A DNA stretch of 64,000 nucleotides from Pseudomonas vancouverensis (GTDB lineage: Bacteria; Pseudomonadota; Gammaproteobacteria; Pseudomonadales; Pseudomonadaceae): assembly GCF_004348895.1 (NCBI RefSeq), contig NZ_RRZK01000005.1, forward strand, positions 49,987-113,986, in the 5' to 3' direction. Shown here one piece after another: positions 56,404 to 64,000 of the stretch. How positions within the stretch are numbered: position 1 is the first letter of the stretch; the number at the start of each line of letters is the position of its first letter. The translations under genes and the position numbers were made by a program. Under the pieces are notes generated by a model. That model did not search any database. It was not told the DNA's origin and worked only from the letters and a program-made list of their open reading frames with translations.

Positions 56404-57171
56404 TTATCGTTCAGCCATCAGCACCAGTACGTCGGTACTGAAGGAACCATCGGCGTCAATTTCGAAATATTCGCGTACTTCGTTGCCCATCGAGCGCTGC
56501 AACTCGCGGATCGCGGCGCGCATCACTTCAGGTGTGCGCATGCGCTCGACCCAACTGTTGTATTCCAGGCGCAGACGCTGACGGGTGGTGCTGCGGGTGT
56601 GCAGCCCCGCCTCGCTGACCTGGCGCAACCACTCACCGGCGGAATAATCGCGCACATGGCTGGTGTCGCGCAGCACTTCAACGCTTTGCAGGTAAGTGTC
56701 GAACAACGGGCTGCCGGGTGACAACACATCGACGAACGCGGCAACCCCGCCCGGCTTCAGCACCCGACGCACTTCACGCAAGGCCACGCCCAGATCGCTC
56801 CAATGGTGCGCCGAATAGCGGCTGAAAACGAAATCGAATTCGCCATCGGCGAACGGCAAGCGCTCGGCGGCGCCGTTGACTGTGGAGATGTTGCTGAAAC
56901 CACGCTCGACGGCAGCTGCCGCGACCACATCGAGCATCTGCTGCGACAGGTCGTAAGCCACCACTTCCTTGACCAGCGAAGCGACATGAAAGCTCACGTG
57001 GCCGGCGCCACAGCCGAGGTCGAGTACCCGCGCCCCGCCCTGCCCCGCGAGCTCGGCCTGTAGCAGTGCGAATTCGGTGCCTTGCGCGTGAACGGCGCTG
57101 CTCAGGTAGGCCGAAGCCTGTTCACCGAATTGTTTCTGGACTACCTGACTGTGCTGGGCGGTGCTGGTCAT
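56404..57171 (-). CDS. SAM-dependent methyltransferase between leuB and leuD
   Basis: This 255-residue class I methyltransferase has the SAM motif 'RVLDLGCGAGHVSFHVA' near residue 48, 'FSRYSAHHW' and 'VLKPGGVAAFVDV'. The fold is of the UbiE/Methyltransf_11 type; the substrate is unknown. Its place inside the leu cluster is conserved in Pseudomonas, but no link with leucine synthesis is known to me. Confidence 0.92.
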   Translation of the reverse strand: MTSTAQHSQVVQKQFGEQASAYLSSAVHAQGTEFALLQAELAGQGGARVLDLGCGAGHVSFHVASLVKEVVAYDLSQQMLDVVAAAAVERGFSNISTVNGAAERLPFADGEFDFVFSRYSAHHWSDLGVALREVRRVLKPGGVAAFVDVLSPGSPLFDTYLQSVEVLRDTSHVRDYSAGEWLRQVSEAGLHTRSTTRQRLRLEYNSWVERMRTPEVMRAAIRELQRSMGNEVREYFEIDADGSFSTDVLVLMAER

Positions 57172-57217
57172 GGGGGATTTCCTTTGGGGTTTAGCCTTGT
57201 GGTGTTTTTTCAGTCCT

Positions 57218-57294
57218 CATCGCGAGCAAGCTCGCTCCCACATTGGATCTGCGGCGTAAACAAAACCTCTGTGGGAGCGAGCTTGCTCGCGATG
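57218..57294. repeat. REPIN (paired Pseudomonas REP sequences)
   Basis: Two 24-base arms (57218-57241 and 57271-57294) are perfect inverted copies with the GTGGGAGCGAGCTTGCTCGC core of Pseudomonas REPs, around a 29-base spacer. REPINs are mobilised by RAYT transposases encoded elsewhere. It lies between the methyltransferase and leuD genes. Perfect arms suggest a recent copy. Confidence 0.95.
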
Positions 57295-57317
57295 GCGTAA
57301 TCACGCCTTACGCAAAA

Positions 57318-57962
57318 TCAAGCGTCGCGAAACAACCACGGCTGGCTCGCACGGTGTTTGGCTTCAAACGCCGCAATCGCATCGCCGTCCTGCAAGGTCA
57401 GGCCGATATCGTCCAGGCCGTTGAGCAGGCAGTGTTTGCGGAAGGCATCGATCTCGAAGTGGTAGACCTTGCCGTTCGGGCTGGTCACGGTCTGTTCGTG
57501 CAGATCGATCTGCAACTGATAACCCGGCTCGGTCTCGACCTGTTTGAACAACTCATCGACTTCGGCGTCGCTCAAGATGATCGGCAGCAAGCCGTTCTTG
57601 AAGCTGTTGTTGAAGAAGATGTCGGCATAGCTCGGCGCGATGATGCTGCGGAAACCGTACTCTTCCAGCGCCCATGGCGCGTGCTCGCGACTGGAGCCGC
57701 AACCGAAGTTCTCCCGGGCCAGCAATACGCTGGCGCCTTGGTAACGCTCGGCGTTGAGGACGAAGTCCTTGTTCAACGGGCGCTTGGAGTTGTCCTGGTA
57801 GGGCTGGCCTACATCGAGGTAGCGCCATTCGTCGAACAGGTTCGGACCAAAACCGGTGCGCTTGATCGACTTCAAAAACTGTTTCGGGATGATCTGATCG
57901 GTGTCGACGTTGGCACGATCCAAAGGCGCGACAAGACCAGTGTGCTGGGTAAAAGCTTTCAT
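57318..57962 (-). CDS. leuD: 3-isopropylmalate dehydratase small subunit
   Basis: This 214-residue subunit completes the isopropylmalate isomerase active site. '[20 protein letters not shown]' and '[20 protein letters not shown]' are the typical signatures. It starts 11 bases behind leuC and acts with it. Confidence 0.98.
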   Translation of the reverse strand: MKAFTQHTGLVAPLDRANVDTDQIIPKQFLKSIKRTGFGPNLFDEWRYLDVGQPYQDNSKRPLNKDFVLNAERYQGASVLLARENFGCGSSREHAPWALEEYGFRSIIAPSYADIFFNNSFKNGLLPIILSDAEVDELFKQVETEPGYQLQIDLHEQTVTSPNGKVYHFEIDAFRKHCLLNGLDDIGLTLQDGDAIAAFEAKHRASQPWLFRDA

Positions 57963-57973
57963 GCTGCGCTCCT

Positions 57974-59392
57974 TTAGATCAATTCACGGACGTCAATGAA
58001 ACGACCGTTGACGGCGGCGGCGGCGGCCATGGCCGGGCTGACCAGGTGAGTACGACCACCGGCACCCTGACGCCCTTCGAAGTTACGGTTGGAGGTCGAG
58101 GCGCAATGCTCGCCGCTTTCCAAACGGTCCGGGTTCATCGCCAGGCACATCGAGCAGCCTGGCTCACGCCATTCAAAACCGGCTTCGAGGAAAATCTTGT
58201 CCAGACCTTCCGATTCAGCCTGTGCCTTCACCAGACCCGAGCCCGGCACGACGATGGCCTGCTTGATGGTCGAGGCCACTTTGCGGCCCTTGGCGATGAC
58301 GGCAGCTGCGCGCAAATCTTCGATCCGCGAGTTGGTGCAGGAACCGATGAACACGCGATCGAGCTGAATGTCGGTAATCGCCTGATTGGCGGTCAAACCC
58401 ATGTACTTCAAGGCACGAACGATGGAGTCGCGTTTGACCAGATCCATCTCTTTGGCCGGATCCGGCACGTTCTGATCCACCGCCAGCACCATCTCGGGCG
58501 ACGTGCCCCAGCTGACTTGCGGCTTGATCTCGGCGGCGTCGAGCTCGACAACGGTGTCGAACACGGCATCGGCGTCAGACACCAAATCTTTCCAGGCTTC
58601 AACCGCCAAGTCCCACTCCGCGCCTTTCGGTGCGAAAGGACGACCCTTGACGTAAGCCACGGTCTTTTCATCCGCCGCCACCAGACCTACGCGAGCGCCG
58701 GCCTCGATGGACATGTTGCAGATGGTCATGCGGCCTTCGACGGACAGCTCACGGATCGCGCTGCCGGCGAACTCGATGGCGTGGCCGTTACCGCCGGCGG
58801 TGCCGATCTTGCCGATCACGGCGAGAACGATGTCCTTGGCGGTCACACCGAACGGCAATTGGCCTTCGACGCGCACCAGCATGTTTTTCATTTTCTTGGC
58901 GACCAGGCACTGGGTGGCGAGCACGTGTTCGACCTCGGAGGTGCCGATACCGTGAGCCAGGGCACCGAATGCGCCGTGGGTCGAGGTGTGGGAGTCGCCG
59001 CAGACCACGGTCATGCCCGGCAAGGTTGCACCTTGCTCAGGGCCGATGACGTGGACGATGCCCTGGCGGACGTCGTTCATCTTGAACTCGACGATGCCGT
59101 ATTCATCGCAGTTGTCGTCGAGGGTCTGGACCTGCAAACGCGAGACCTGGTCAACGATGGCGTCGATGCCACCCTTGCGCTCTGGCGTGGTCGGTACGTT
59201 GTGGTCCGGGGTCGCGATGTTGGCATCGATGCGCCAAGGCTTGCGCCCGGCCAGACGCAGGCCTTCGAAGGCTTGCGGCGAGGTCACTTCGTGGATGATG
59301 TGACGATCGATGTAGATCAGCGCAGAGCCATCGTCGCGCTGCTTGACCAAATGCGAATCCCAGAGCTTGTCGTAGAGCGTTTTGCCGGCCAT
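57974..59392 (-). CDS. leuC: 3-isopropylmalate dehydratase large subunit
   Basis: This 472-residue aconitase-family [4Fe-4S] enzyme has the cluster Cys residues in '[16 protein letters not shown]' and '[16 protein letters not shown]' and '[20 protein letters not shown]'. ATG 59392 has GAGG upstream. It is divergent from a LysR regulator gene, the usual Pseudomonas arrangement. Confidence 0.98.
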   Translation of the reverse strand: MAGKTLYDKLWDSHLVKQRDDGSALIYIDRHIIHEVTSPQAFEGLRLAGRKPWRIDANIATPDHNVPTTPERKGGIDAIVDQVSRLQVQTLDDNCDEYGIVEFKMNDVRQGIVHVIGPEQGATLPGMTVVCGDSHTSTHGAFGALAHGIGTSEVEHVLATQCLVAKKMKNMLVRVEGQLPFGVTAKDIVLAVIGKIGTAGGNGHAIEFAGSAIRELSVEGRMTICNMSIEAGARVGLVAADEKTVAYVKGRPFAPKGAEWDLAVEAWKDLVSDADAVFDTVVELDAAEIKPQVSWGTSPEMVLAVDQNVPDPAKEMDLVKRDSIVRALKYMGLTANQAITDIQLDRVFIGSCTNSRIEDLRAAAVIAKGRKVASTIKQAIVVPGSGLVKAQAESEGLDKIFLEAGFEWREPGCSMCLAMNPDRLESGEHCASTSNRNFEGRQGAGGRTHLVSPAMAAAAAVNGRFIDVRELI

Positions 59393-59539
59393 CAGACGGT
59401 TCCTCATCAGCTTGTTTCTATGCCCTGGGTTATGAACGTTTCAATAACCCTTTGGCTTGTGAGGCTGATCCTATGGGGTTACATTAAATAACTCAAATTC
59501 ATATTTTTTATGCTTTGGATTACCAACTGGAATACCAAT

Positions 59540-60430
59540 ATGGACCTGGCCAACCTCAATGCCTTTATTGCCATCGCCGAGACCGGCAGCTTCTCCGGCG
59601 CCGGTGAACGGCTGCACCTGACGCAACCGGCGATCAGCAAACGCATCGCCGGGCTGGAGCAGCAATTGAAGGTGCGCCTGTTCGATCGCCTGGGTCGTGA
59701 AGTCAGCCTGACCGAGGCCGGCCGCGCCCTGCTGCCGCGTGCTTATCAGATCCTCAACGTACTGGATGATACGCGCCGCGCCCTGACCAACCTCACTGGC
59801 GAGGTGACCGGTCGTCTGACCCTGGCCACCAGTCACCACATTGGCCTGCACCGCTTGCCACCCTTGTTGCGCGAATTCACCCGGCGTTATCCACAAGTGG
59901 CGCTGGACATACAGTTTCTCGATTCGGAAGTGGCCTATGAGGAAATCCTTCACGGCCGCGCCGAGCTGGCGGTCATCACCCTGGCGCCGGAGCCCCACGC
60001 ATTGGTCAGGGCCACGCCTGTCTGGGACGATCCTCTGGATTTCGTAGTAGCGCCCGAGCATTCGTTGCTCGGCAACGGCAAGGTCAGCCTGGCCGATATC
60101 GCCCGACACCCGGCGGTGTTCCCCGGCGGCAACACCTTTACCCACCACATCGTTCAGCGCCTGTTCGAAGCCCAGGGCCTGACCCCGAACATCGCCATGA
60201 GCACCAACTACCTGGAAACCATCAAGATGATGGTCTCGATCGGCCTGGCCTGGAGCGTATTGCCACGGACCATGCTCGACGATCAGGTGGCGCGCATACC
60301 TTTACCGGGCATACAGCTCACTCGCCAGCTAGGCTATATCCTGCACACGGAAAGGACGCTGTCGAACGCTGCGCGGGCCTTCATGGCCTTGTTGGATGCT
60401 CAACTCGATCTGCCAGGGACACACGGCTAA
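59540..60430 (+). CDS. LysR-family regulator next to leuCD
   Basis: This 296-residue LysR protein has an N-terminal winged helix-turn-helix (DLANLNAFIAIAETGSFSGA, then LTQPAISKRIAGLEQQL) and a substrate-binding domain. ATG 59540 is used; a frame to 59510 exists but starts with a weak codon. Divergent from leuC with a 147-base gap that should hold its binding site, so it probably controls leuCD; the effector is unknown. Confidence 0.93.
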   Translation: MDLANLNAFIAIAETGSFSGAGERLHLTQPAISKRIAGLEQQLKVRLFDRLGREVSLTEAGRALLPRAYQILNVLDDTRRALTNLTGEVTGRLTLATSHHIGLHRLPPLLREFTRRYPQVALDIQFLDSEVAYEEILHGRAELAVITLAPEPHALVRATPVWDDPLDFVVAPEHSLLGNGKVSLADIARHPAVFPGGNTFTHHIVQRLFEAQGLTPNIAMSTNYLETIKMMVSIGLAWSVLPRTMLDDQVARIPLPGIQLTRQLGYILHTERTLSNAARAFMALLDAQLDLPGTHG

Positions 60431-60496
60431 GTTGTGCTACTCCTATAGAGCCGCGAACGCCTGCAACAAACGCCCAATTCAGCTCAAGGCTTGCCA

Positions 60497-63400
60497 ATGC
60501 CGAAATCTGTTGACCGAATCCCGCCGATGCCGCGTATTCAGGCACTTGACCCAAAAACCTCCGAGCAGAGCTGGGAAAGTGCCCCGCAATTACTGGCTGC
60601 GCTCAACGGCGCGCGCCTGGGTGCCTGGTATTGGGACATCGAGCGCGGGCAAATCAGCTGGTCCCGGGGCACGCAGGCGCTGTTCGGTTTCGATCCACGG
60701 CAACCCTTGCCGTCCGACTTGGAATATCTCGATCTGCTGCCGCCCGAAGATCGGGCGAAAACCGTGCGTGCCTTCCACGCCGTGATCGCCGGGGCGCCGC
60801 TGGAACAGGCGATGCACCACCGTATCCGCTGGCCGGACGGCAGCCTGCACTGGCTGGAAATCAGCGGCAGCCTGCTGCCGGACAAACACGGCCGGCCGCG
60901 GATGATCGGCGTGATCCGCGAGATCACCCACCAGCGCCAGCGCGAACAGGCCCTGACCAGCTCGGAAAAACGCTTTGCCACGCTCTTTCACCTGTGCCCG
61001 AACATGGTGCTGCTGACGCGCCAGGACGATGGCCTGATCACCGAAGCCAACCAGTACTTCGAAAGCCTGTTCGGCTGGCCGGTGCAAAATGCGATTGGCC
61101 GCACCACCGTGGAGCTGGGCCTGTGGGTCCACCCCGAGCAACGCCTGGAACTGGTCAAGGCGACCAAGGCCAAAGGCGAGCTGATCAGCATGGAAGTGCA
61201 GTTTCGCGCCAGCAACGGTCAGATCCACGATGGCATTCTCAGCGCACAAAAAGTCGAGCTCGAAGGCCAGCCGTACTTGCTCAGTACCTTTCTCGACACC
61301 ACCGATCGCAAAGTCGCCGAACAAGCGCTCAAGGACAGCCAGGACCGTCTCGACCTGGCGCTGGATTCTGCGCAGTTGGGCACTTGGGACTGGCACATCC
61401 CCAGCGGCATGCTCTACGGCTCGGCCCGGGCCGCACAACTGCATGGACTGGACCCCAAACCGTTCCACGAGTCCTTCGACGAGTTTTTCGAGGGTGTGCC
61501 GGGGGAAGAGCGCGATAGCATGCGCGATGCCTACCGCAGCCTGCGCGAAGGACCGGCCGGCAATTACCAATTGACCTACCGCGTGCAACTGCCGGACGGC
61601 AGCTCGCGTTATCTGGAAAGCCGCGCCCGCCTCTACCGCGATGAGAATGGCGTACCGTTGCGCATGGCCGGTACGCTGTTGGACATTACCGATCAGGTCG
61701 AGCGCGAACAGCGCCTGGTGGCCTCCGAGGAAAAATTCGCCACGCTGTTTCAGGTCAGCCCTGACCCGATCTGCGTGACCCGCCAGGACACCGGGCAGTT
61801 CATCGAGATCAACTCCAGCTTCACCCAGACCTTCGGCTGGGAAACCGCCGACGTGATTGGCCGCAGCGCCGATGAAATCGGCCTGTGGGACAACTCGGCG
61901 CAAAGCCTGCGCAGGATCGAGCAGGTCATCCGCGAACAGGGCCTGAACAATGTGGCGATCCAGGTTCAGCACAAGGACGGGCAAGCACTGACCTGCGTGA
62001 TCTCCAGCCGTCAGATCAGCGTCAGCGACCAGCCGTGCATCGTCACCACCTTGCGCGACATTACCCAGCAACAACGCTCGGAAGCGGCGCTCAAGGCCAG
62101 CGAAGAGAAATTCGCCAAGGCCTTTCACTCAAGCCCCGACGCCATCACCATCACCGAACGCGACACCGGACGCTATCTGGAGGTCAACGACGGCTTCTGT
62201 CGCCTCACCGGCTACCGCGCGGACGAGGTGGTCGGCCGCACGGTGTACCAGGTCGGAATCTGGGCCGAAGAGAAACAGCGCTCGGCCTTGCTCGCCGAAT
62301 TGCAGATCAAGGGCCGGGTGCACCATCAGGAAATGCTCGGGCGCAACAAGCGCGGCGAGTTGCTGACCGTCGAAGTCTCGGTGGAACCCATTACCCTCAA
62401 TGAGACGGCGTGCCTGCTGCTGACGGCGCGGGACGTCAGTCTGTTGAAAAACGCCGAAGCGCAGATCCGTCACCTGGCCTATCACGACCCACTGACCAAT
62501 CTGCCCAATCGCGCCTTGCTGATGGATCGTCTGAGCCAGCAGATCGCCCTGCTCAAGCGTCATAACTTGCGTGGCGCGCTGATGTTTCTCGATCTCGACC
62601 ATTTCAAACACATCAACGATTCCCTCGGTCACCCCGTGGGCGATACGGTGCTGAAAATCATCACTGCGCGCCTCGAAGCCAGCGTGCGCATGGAAGACAC
62701 CGTGGCACGGCTGGGCGGCGATGAGTTCGTGGTCCTGCTCAGCGGTCTGGAAGGCACGCGCAGCGAAGTCAGCGATCAGGTACGGCAACTGGCCGATACC
62801 CTGCGCGAACTGCTGTCAGAACCCATGTTCCTCGATGGCCAGCGCTTGCAGGTCACGCCGAGTATCGGCATCGCGCTGATTCCCGATCACGGTTCGACAC
62901 CGACCGATTTGCTCAAGCGCGCCGACATTGCGCTCTATCGCGCCAAGGATTCCGGGCGCAACACCGCGCAGATGTACCACAACACCATGCAGAAGGCGGC
63001 CAGCGAGCGGCTGCGCATGGAGACCGACTTGCGCCTGGCCCTGGCCCGAGGGGAATTCCGCGTGCACTACCAGCCCCAGGTCGACGCCCGGGGCGATCGC
63101 ATCGTCGGGGCCGAGGCGCTGGTGCGCTGGAACCACCCGCAACTCGGTGCGCAATCGCCTCACGAATTCATCAAGGTGCTGGAGGACAGCGGTCTGATCC
63201 TGGAAGTCGGCACCTGGATCCTCGACGAGGCTTGCCAAGCGTTCAAGCAATTGATCGACGCAGGCCTGGTTGACCCCTACAAATTCAGCCTGTGCGTGAA
63301 TATCAGCCCGCGCCAGTTCCGCCAGAACGACTTCGTCGAGCGCATCGAGAACAGCCTGAACAGCTATGGCCTGCCCTGCTCCTTGCTGAAACTGGAGATC

Positions 63401-63775
63401 ACCGAAGGCATCGTCATCCAGAACCTGGAAGACACCATCATCAAGATGCGCCGCCTGAAAAAGCTCGGTGTCAGCTTTGCCATGGATGATTTCGGCACCG
63501 GCTATTCCTCCCTCACCTACCTCAAGCGCCTGCCAGTCGACACCTTGAAGATCGATCAATCGTTCATCCGCGACGCCACCCACGACCCCAACGACGCCGA
63601 AATCATCCGCGCCATCGTCGCCATGGCCCACAGCCTGGATTTGAAGGTGATTGCCGAGGGCGTTGAAACGCCGGAACAACTCGAGTTTTTGCAGGGGCTG
63701 GAATGCCACTTCTATCAGGGCTATCTGCACAGTCGGCCGCTGCCGGTGGAGGAGTTTCAGAAGCTCCTCAAGTAG
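60497..63775 (+). CDS. Multi-PAS GGDEF-EAL cyclic-di-GMP protein
   Basis: This 1092-residue protein has about five PAS/PAC units (about 25-155, 155-280, 280-405, 410-535 and 535-655), then a GGDEF domain with intact 'LGGDEF' near residue 738 and an EAL domain with 'EALVRW' near residue 873, 'DDFGTGYSSL', 'LKIDQSFI' and 'VIAEGVET'. Key residues of both domains are present, so either cyclase, phosphodiesterase or both activities are possible. No membrane helix or signal peptide is visible, so it senses cytoplasmic signals. ATG 60497 has AAGG seven bases upstream. Confidence 0.95.
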   Translation: MPKSVDRIPPMPRIQALDPKTSEQSWESAPQLLAALNGARLGAWYWDIERGQISWSRGTQALFGFDPRQPLPSDLEYLDLLPPEDRAKTVRAFHAVIAGAPLEQAMHHRIRWPDGSLHWLEISGSLLPDKHGRPRMIGVIREITHQRQREQALTSSEKRFATLFHLCPNMVLLTRQDDGLITEANQYFESLFGWPVQNAIGRTTVELGLWVHPEQRLELVKATKAKGELISMEVQFRASNGQIHDGILSAQKVELEGQPYLLSTFLDTTDRKVAEQALKDSQDRLDLALDSAQLGTWDWHIPSGMLYGSARAAQLHGLDPKPFHESFDEFFEGVPGEERDSMRDAYRSLREGPAGNYQLTYRVQLPDGSSRYLESRARLYRDENGVPLRMAGTLLDITDQVEREQRLVASEEKFATLFQVSPDPICVTRQDTGQFIEINSSFTQTFGWETADVIGRSADEIGLWDNSAQSLRRIEQVIREQGLNNVAIQVQHKDGQALTCVISSRQISVSDQPCIVTTLRDITQQQRSEAALKASEEKFAKAFHSSPDAITITERDTGRYLEVNDGFCRLTGYRADEVVGRTVYQVGIWAEEKQRSALLAELQIKGRVHHQEMLGRNKRGELLTVEVSVEPITLNETACLLLTARDVSLLKNAEAQIRHLAYHDPLTNLPNRALLMDRLSQQIALLKRHNLRGALMFLDLDHFKHINDSLGHPVGDTVLKIITARLEASVRMEDTVARLGGDEFVVLLSGLEGTRSEVSDQVRQLADTLRELLSEPMFLDGQRLQVTPSIGIALIPDHGSTPTDLLKRADIALYRAKDSGRNTAQMYHNTMQKAASERLRMETDLRLALARGEFRVHYQPQVDARGDRIVGAEALVRWNHPQLGAQSPHEFIKVLEDSGLILEVGTWILDEACQAFKQLIDAGLVDPYKFSLCVNISPRQFRQNDFVERIENSLNSYGLPCSLLKLEITEGIVIQNLEDTIIKMRRLKKLGVSFAMDDFGTGYSSLTYLKRLPVDTLKIDQSFIRDATHDPNDAEIIRAIVAMAHSLDLKVIAEGVETPEQLEFLQGLECHFYQGYLHSRPLPVEEFQKLLK

Positions 63776-63923
63776 GCGGCGGGAGGTTGCTTATCACCTG
63801 CCAATCACAAAATGACTTGAATAGCGAAAAAGCCTACACAAGATAACGAAACGTCTGATTTATCCCCCTTGTCGCCTCACTTAGCGTGCTCGTCCCTGCA
63901 AATGACTCAAGGACAGATCAGGC

Positions 63924-64000
63924 ATGAGGCGCTATCACATCACCGTCGGGGCCAGAACCACGGCCGACGGCACCGTGCGTACCGGTTGGGAATGGAGCAC
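63924..64000 (+). CDS. PAAR-domain protein, N-terminal end (partial)
   Basis: The frame from ATG 63924 runs to the right edge and reads MRRYHITVGARTTADGTVRT, then GWEWS. This is the N-terminal pattern of Pseudomonas PAAR-type proteins that cap type VI secretion spikes. Only 25 codons are visible, so the call is tentative. No T6SS gene is in the window. Confidence 0.55.
   Translation, partial: MRRYHITVGARTTADGTVRTGWEWS

Overview
The window is a Pseudomonas chromosome segment, most likely of the P. fluorescens group. The gene order truA-trpF-accD-folC-dedD-cvpA-purF-metZ, fimV-usg-asd-leuB-leuD-leuC-lysR and thrS-infC-rpmI-rplT-pheS-pheT-ihfA-merR-tRNA-Pro is the standard Pseudomonas order. 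The window also has typical Pseudomonas REP elements, an RsmA/CsrA gene and a periplasmic glutaminase-asparaginase.

Positions 1-9329 are the integrase end of a prophage or genomic island inserted at the 3' end of a tRNA-Pro(GGG) gene (9330-9406, minus). It continues beyond the left edge of the window. Its most striking content is a complete diversity-generating retroelement (DGR) core: the 3' end of a target gene carrying a variable repeat (VR, 1-90), an Avd-type accessory gene (160-516), an adenine-rich template repeat (TR, 699-788) and a DGR-type reverse transcriptase (728-1888). VR and TR differ at 15 positions, and all 15 are adenines in TR, which is the signature of adenine-directed mutagenic retrohoming. 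The island then carries a cytosine-5 methyltransferase with a second plausible gene nested in another frame, an HNH endonuclease broken by a frameshift, small unknown and membrane proteins, an adenine/N4-type methyltransferase interrupted by an in-frame TAG, an excisionase-like gene and a tyrosine integrase. At least six of these genes have a short GC-rich hairpin just upstream of the ribosome binding site.

Positions 9330-17000 hold the translation cluster (thrS, infC with a probable AUU start, rpmI, rplT, pheS, pheT, ihfA, a MerR-family regulator, tRNA-Pro), all on the minus strand. Positions 17.1-32.6 kb are more variable. They hold a cold-shock gene, an I78-type inhibitor lipoprotein, a ribose uptake operon (rbsBACRKD) ending in an exported nucleoside hydrolase, the asparaginase gene with two AauR-like boxes and a sigma54-like promoter, a LexA-boxed DUF1654-endA pair, rsmA, and several small unknown genes. 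Positions 32.6-40.7 kb hold tRNA-Val(GAC), a PuuB-like oxidase, a periplasmic molybdenum-hydroxylase operon (molybdopterin subunit, 2Fe-2S subunit, tri-haem cytochrome c, XdhC) and a tRNA operon Val(TAC)-Asp-Asp.

Positions 40.8-60.4 kb are the conserved biosynthetic block: methionine (metZ), purine (purF), folate (folC), fatty acid (accD), tryptophan (trpF), aspartate-family (asd) and leucine (leuBCD) genes plus the polarity protein gene fimV. After it come a LysR regulator, a large multi-PAS GGDEF-EAL protein (60497-63775) and the start of a PAAR-like gene cut by the right edge.
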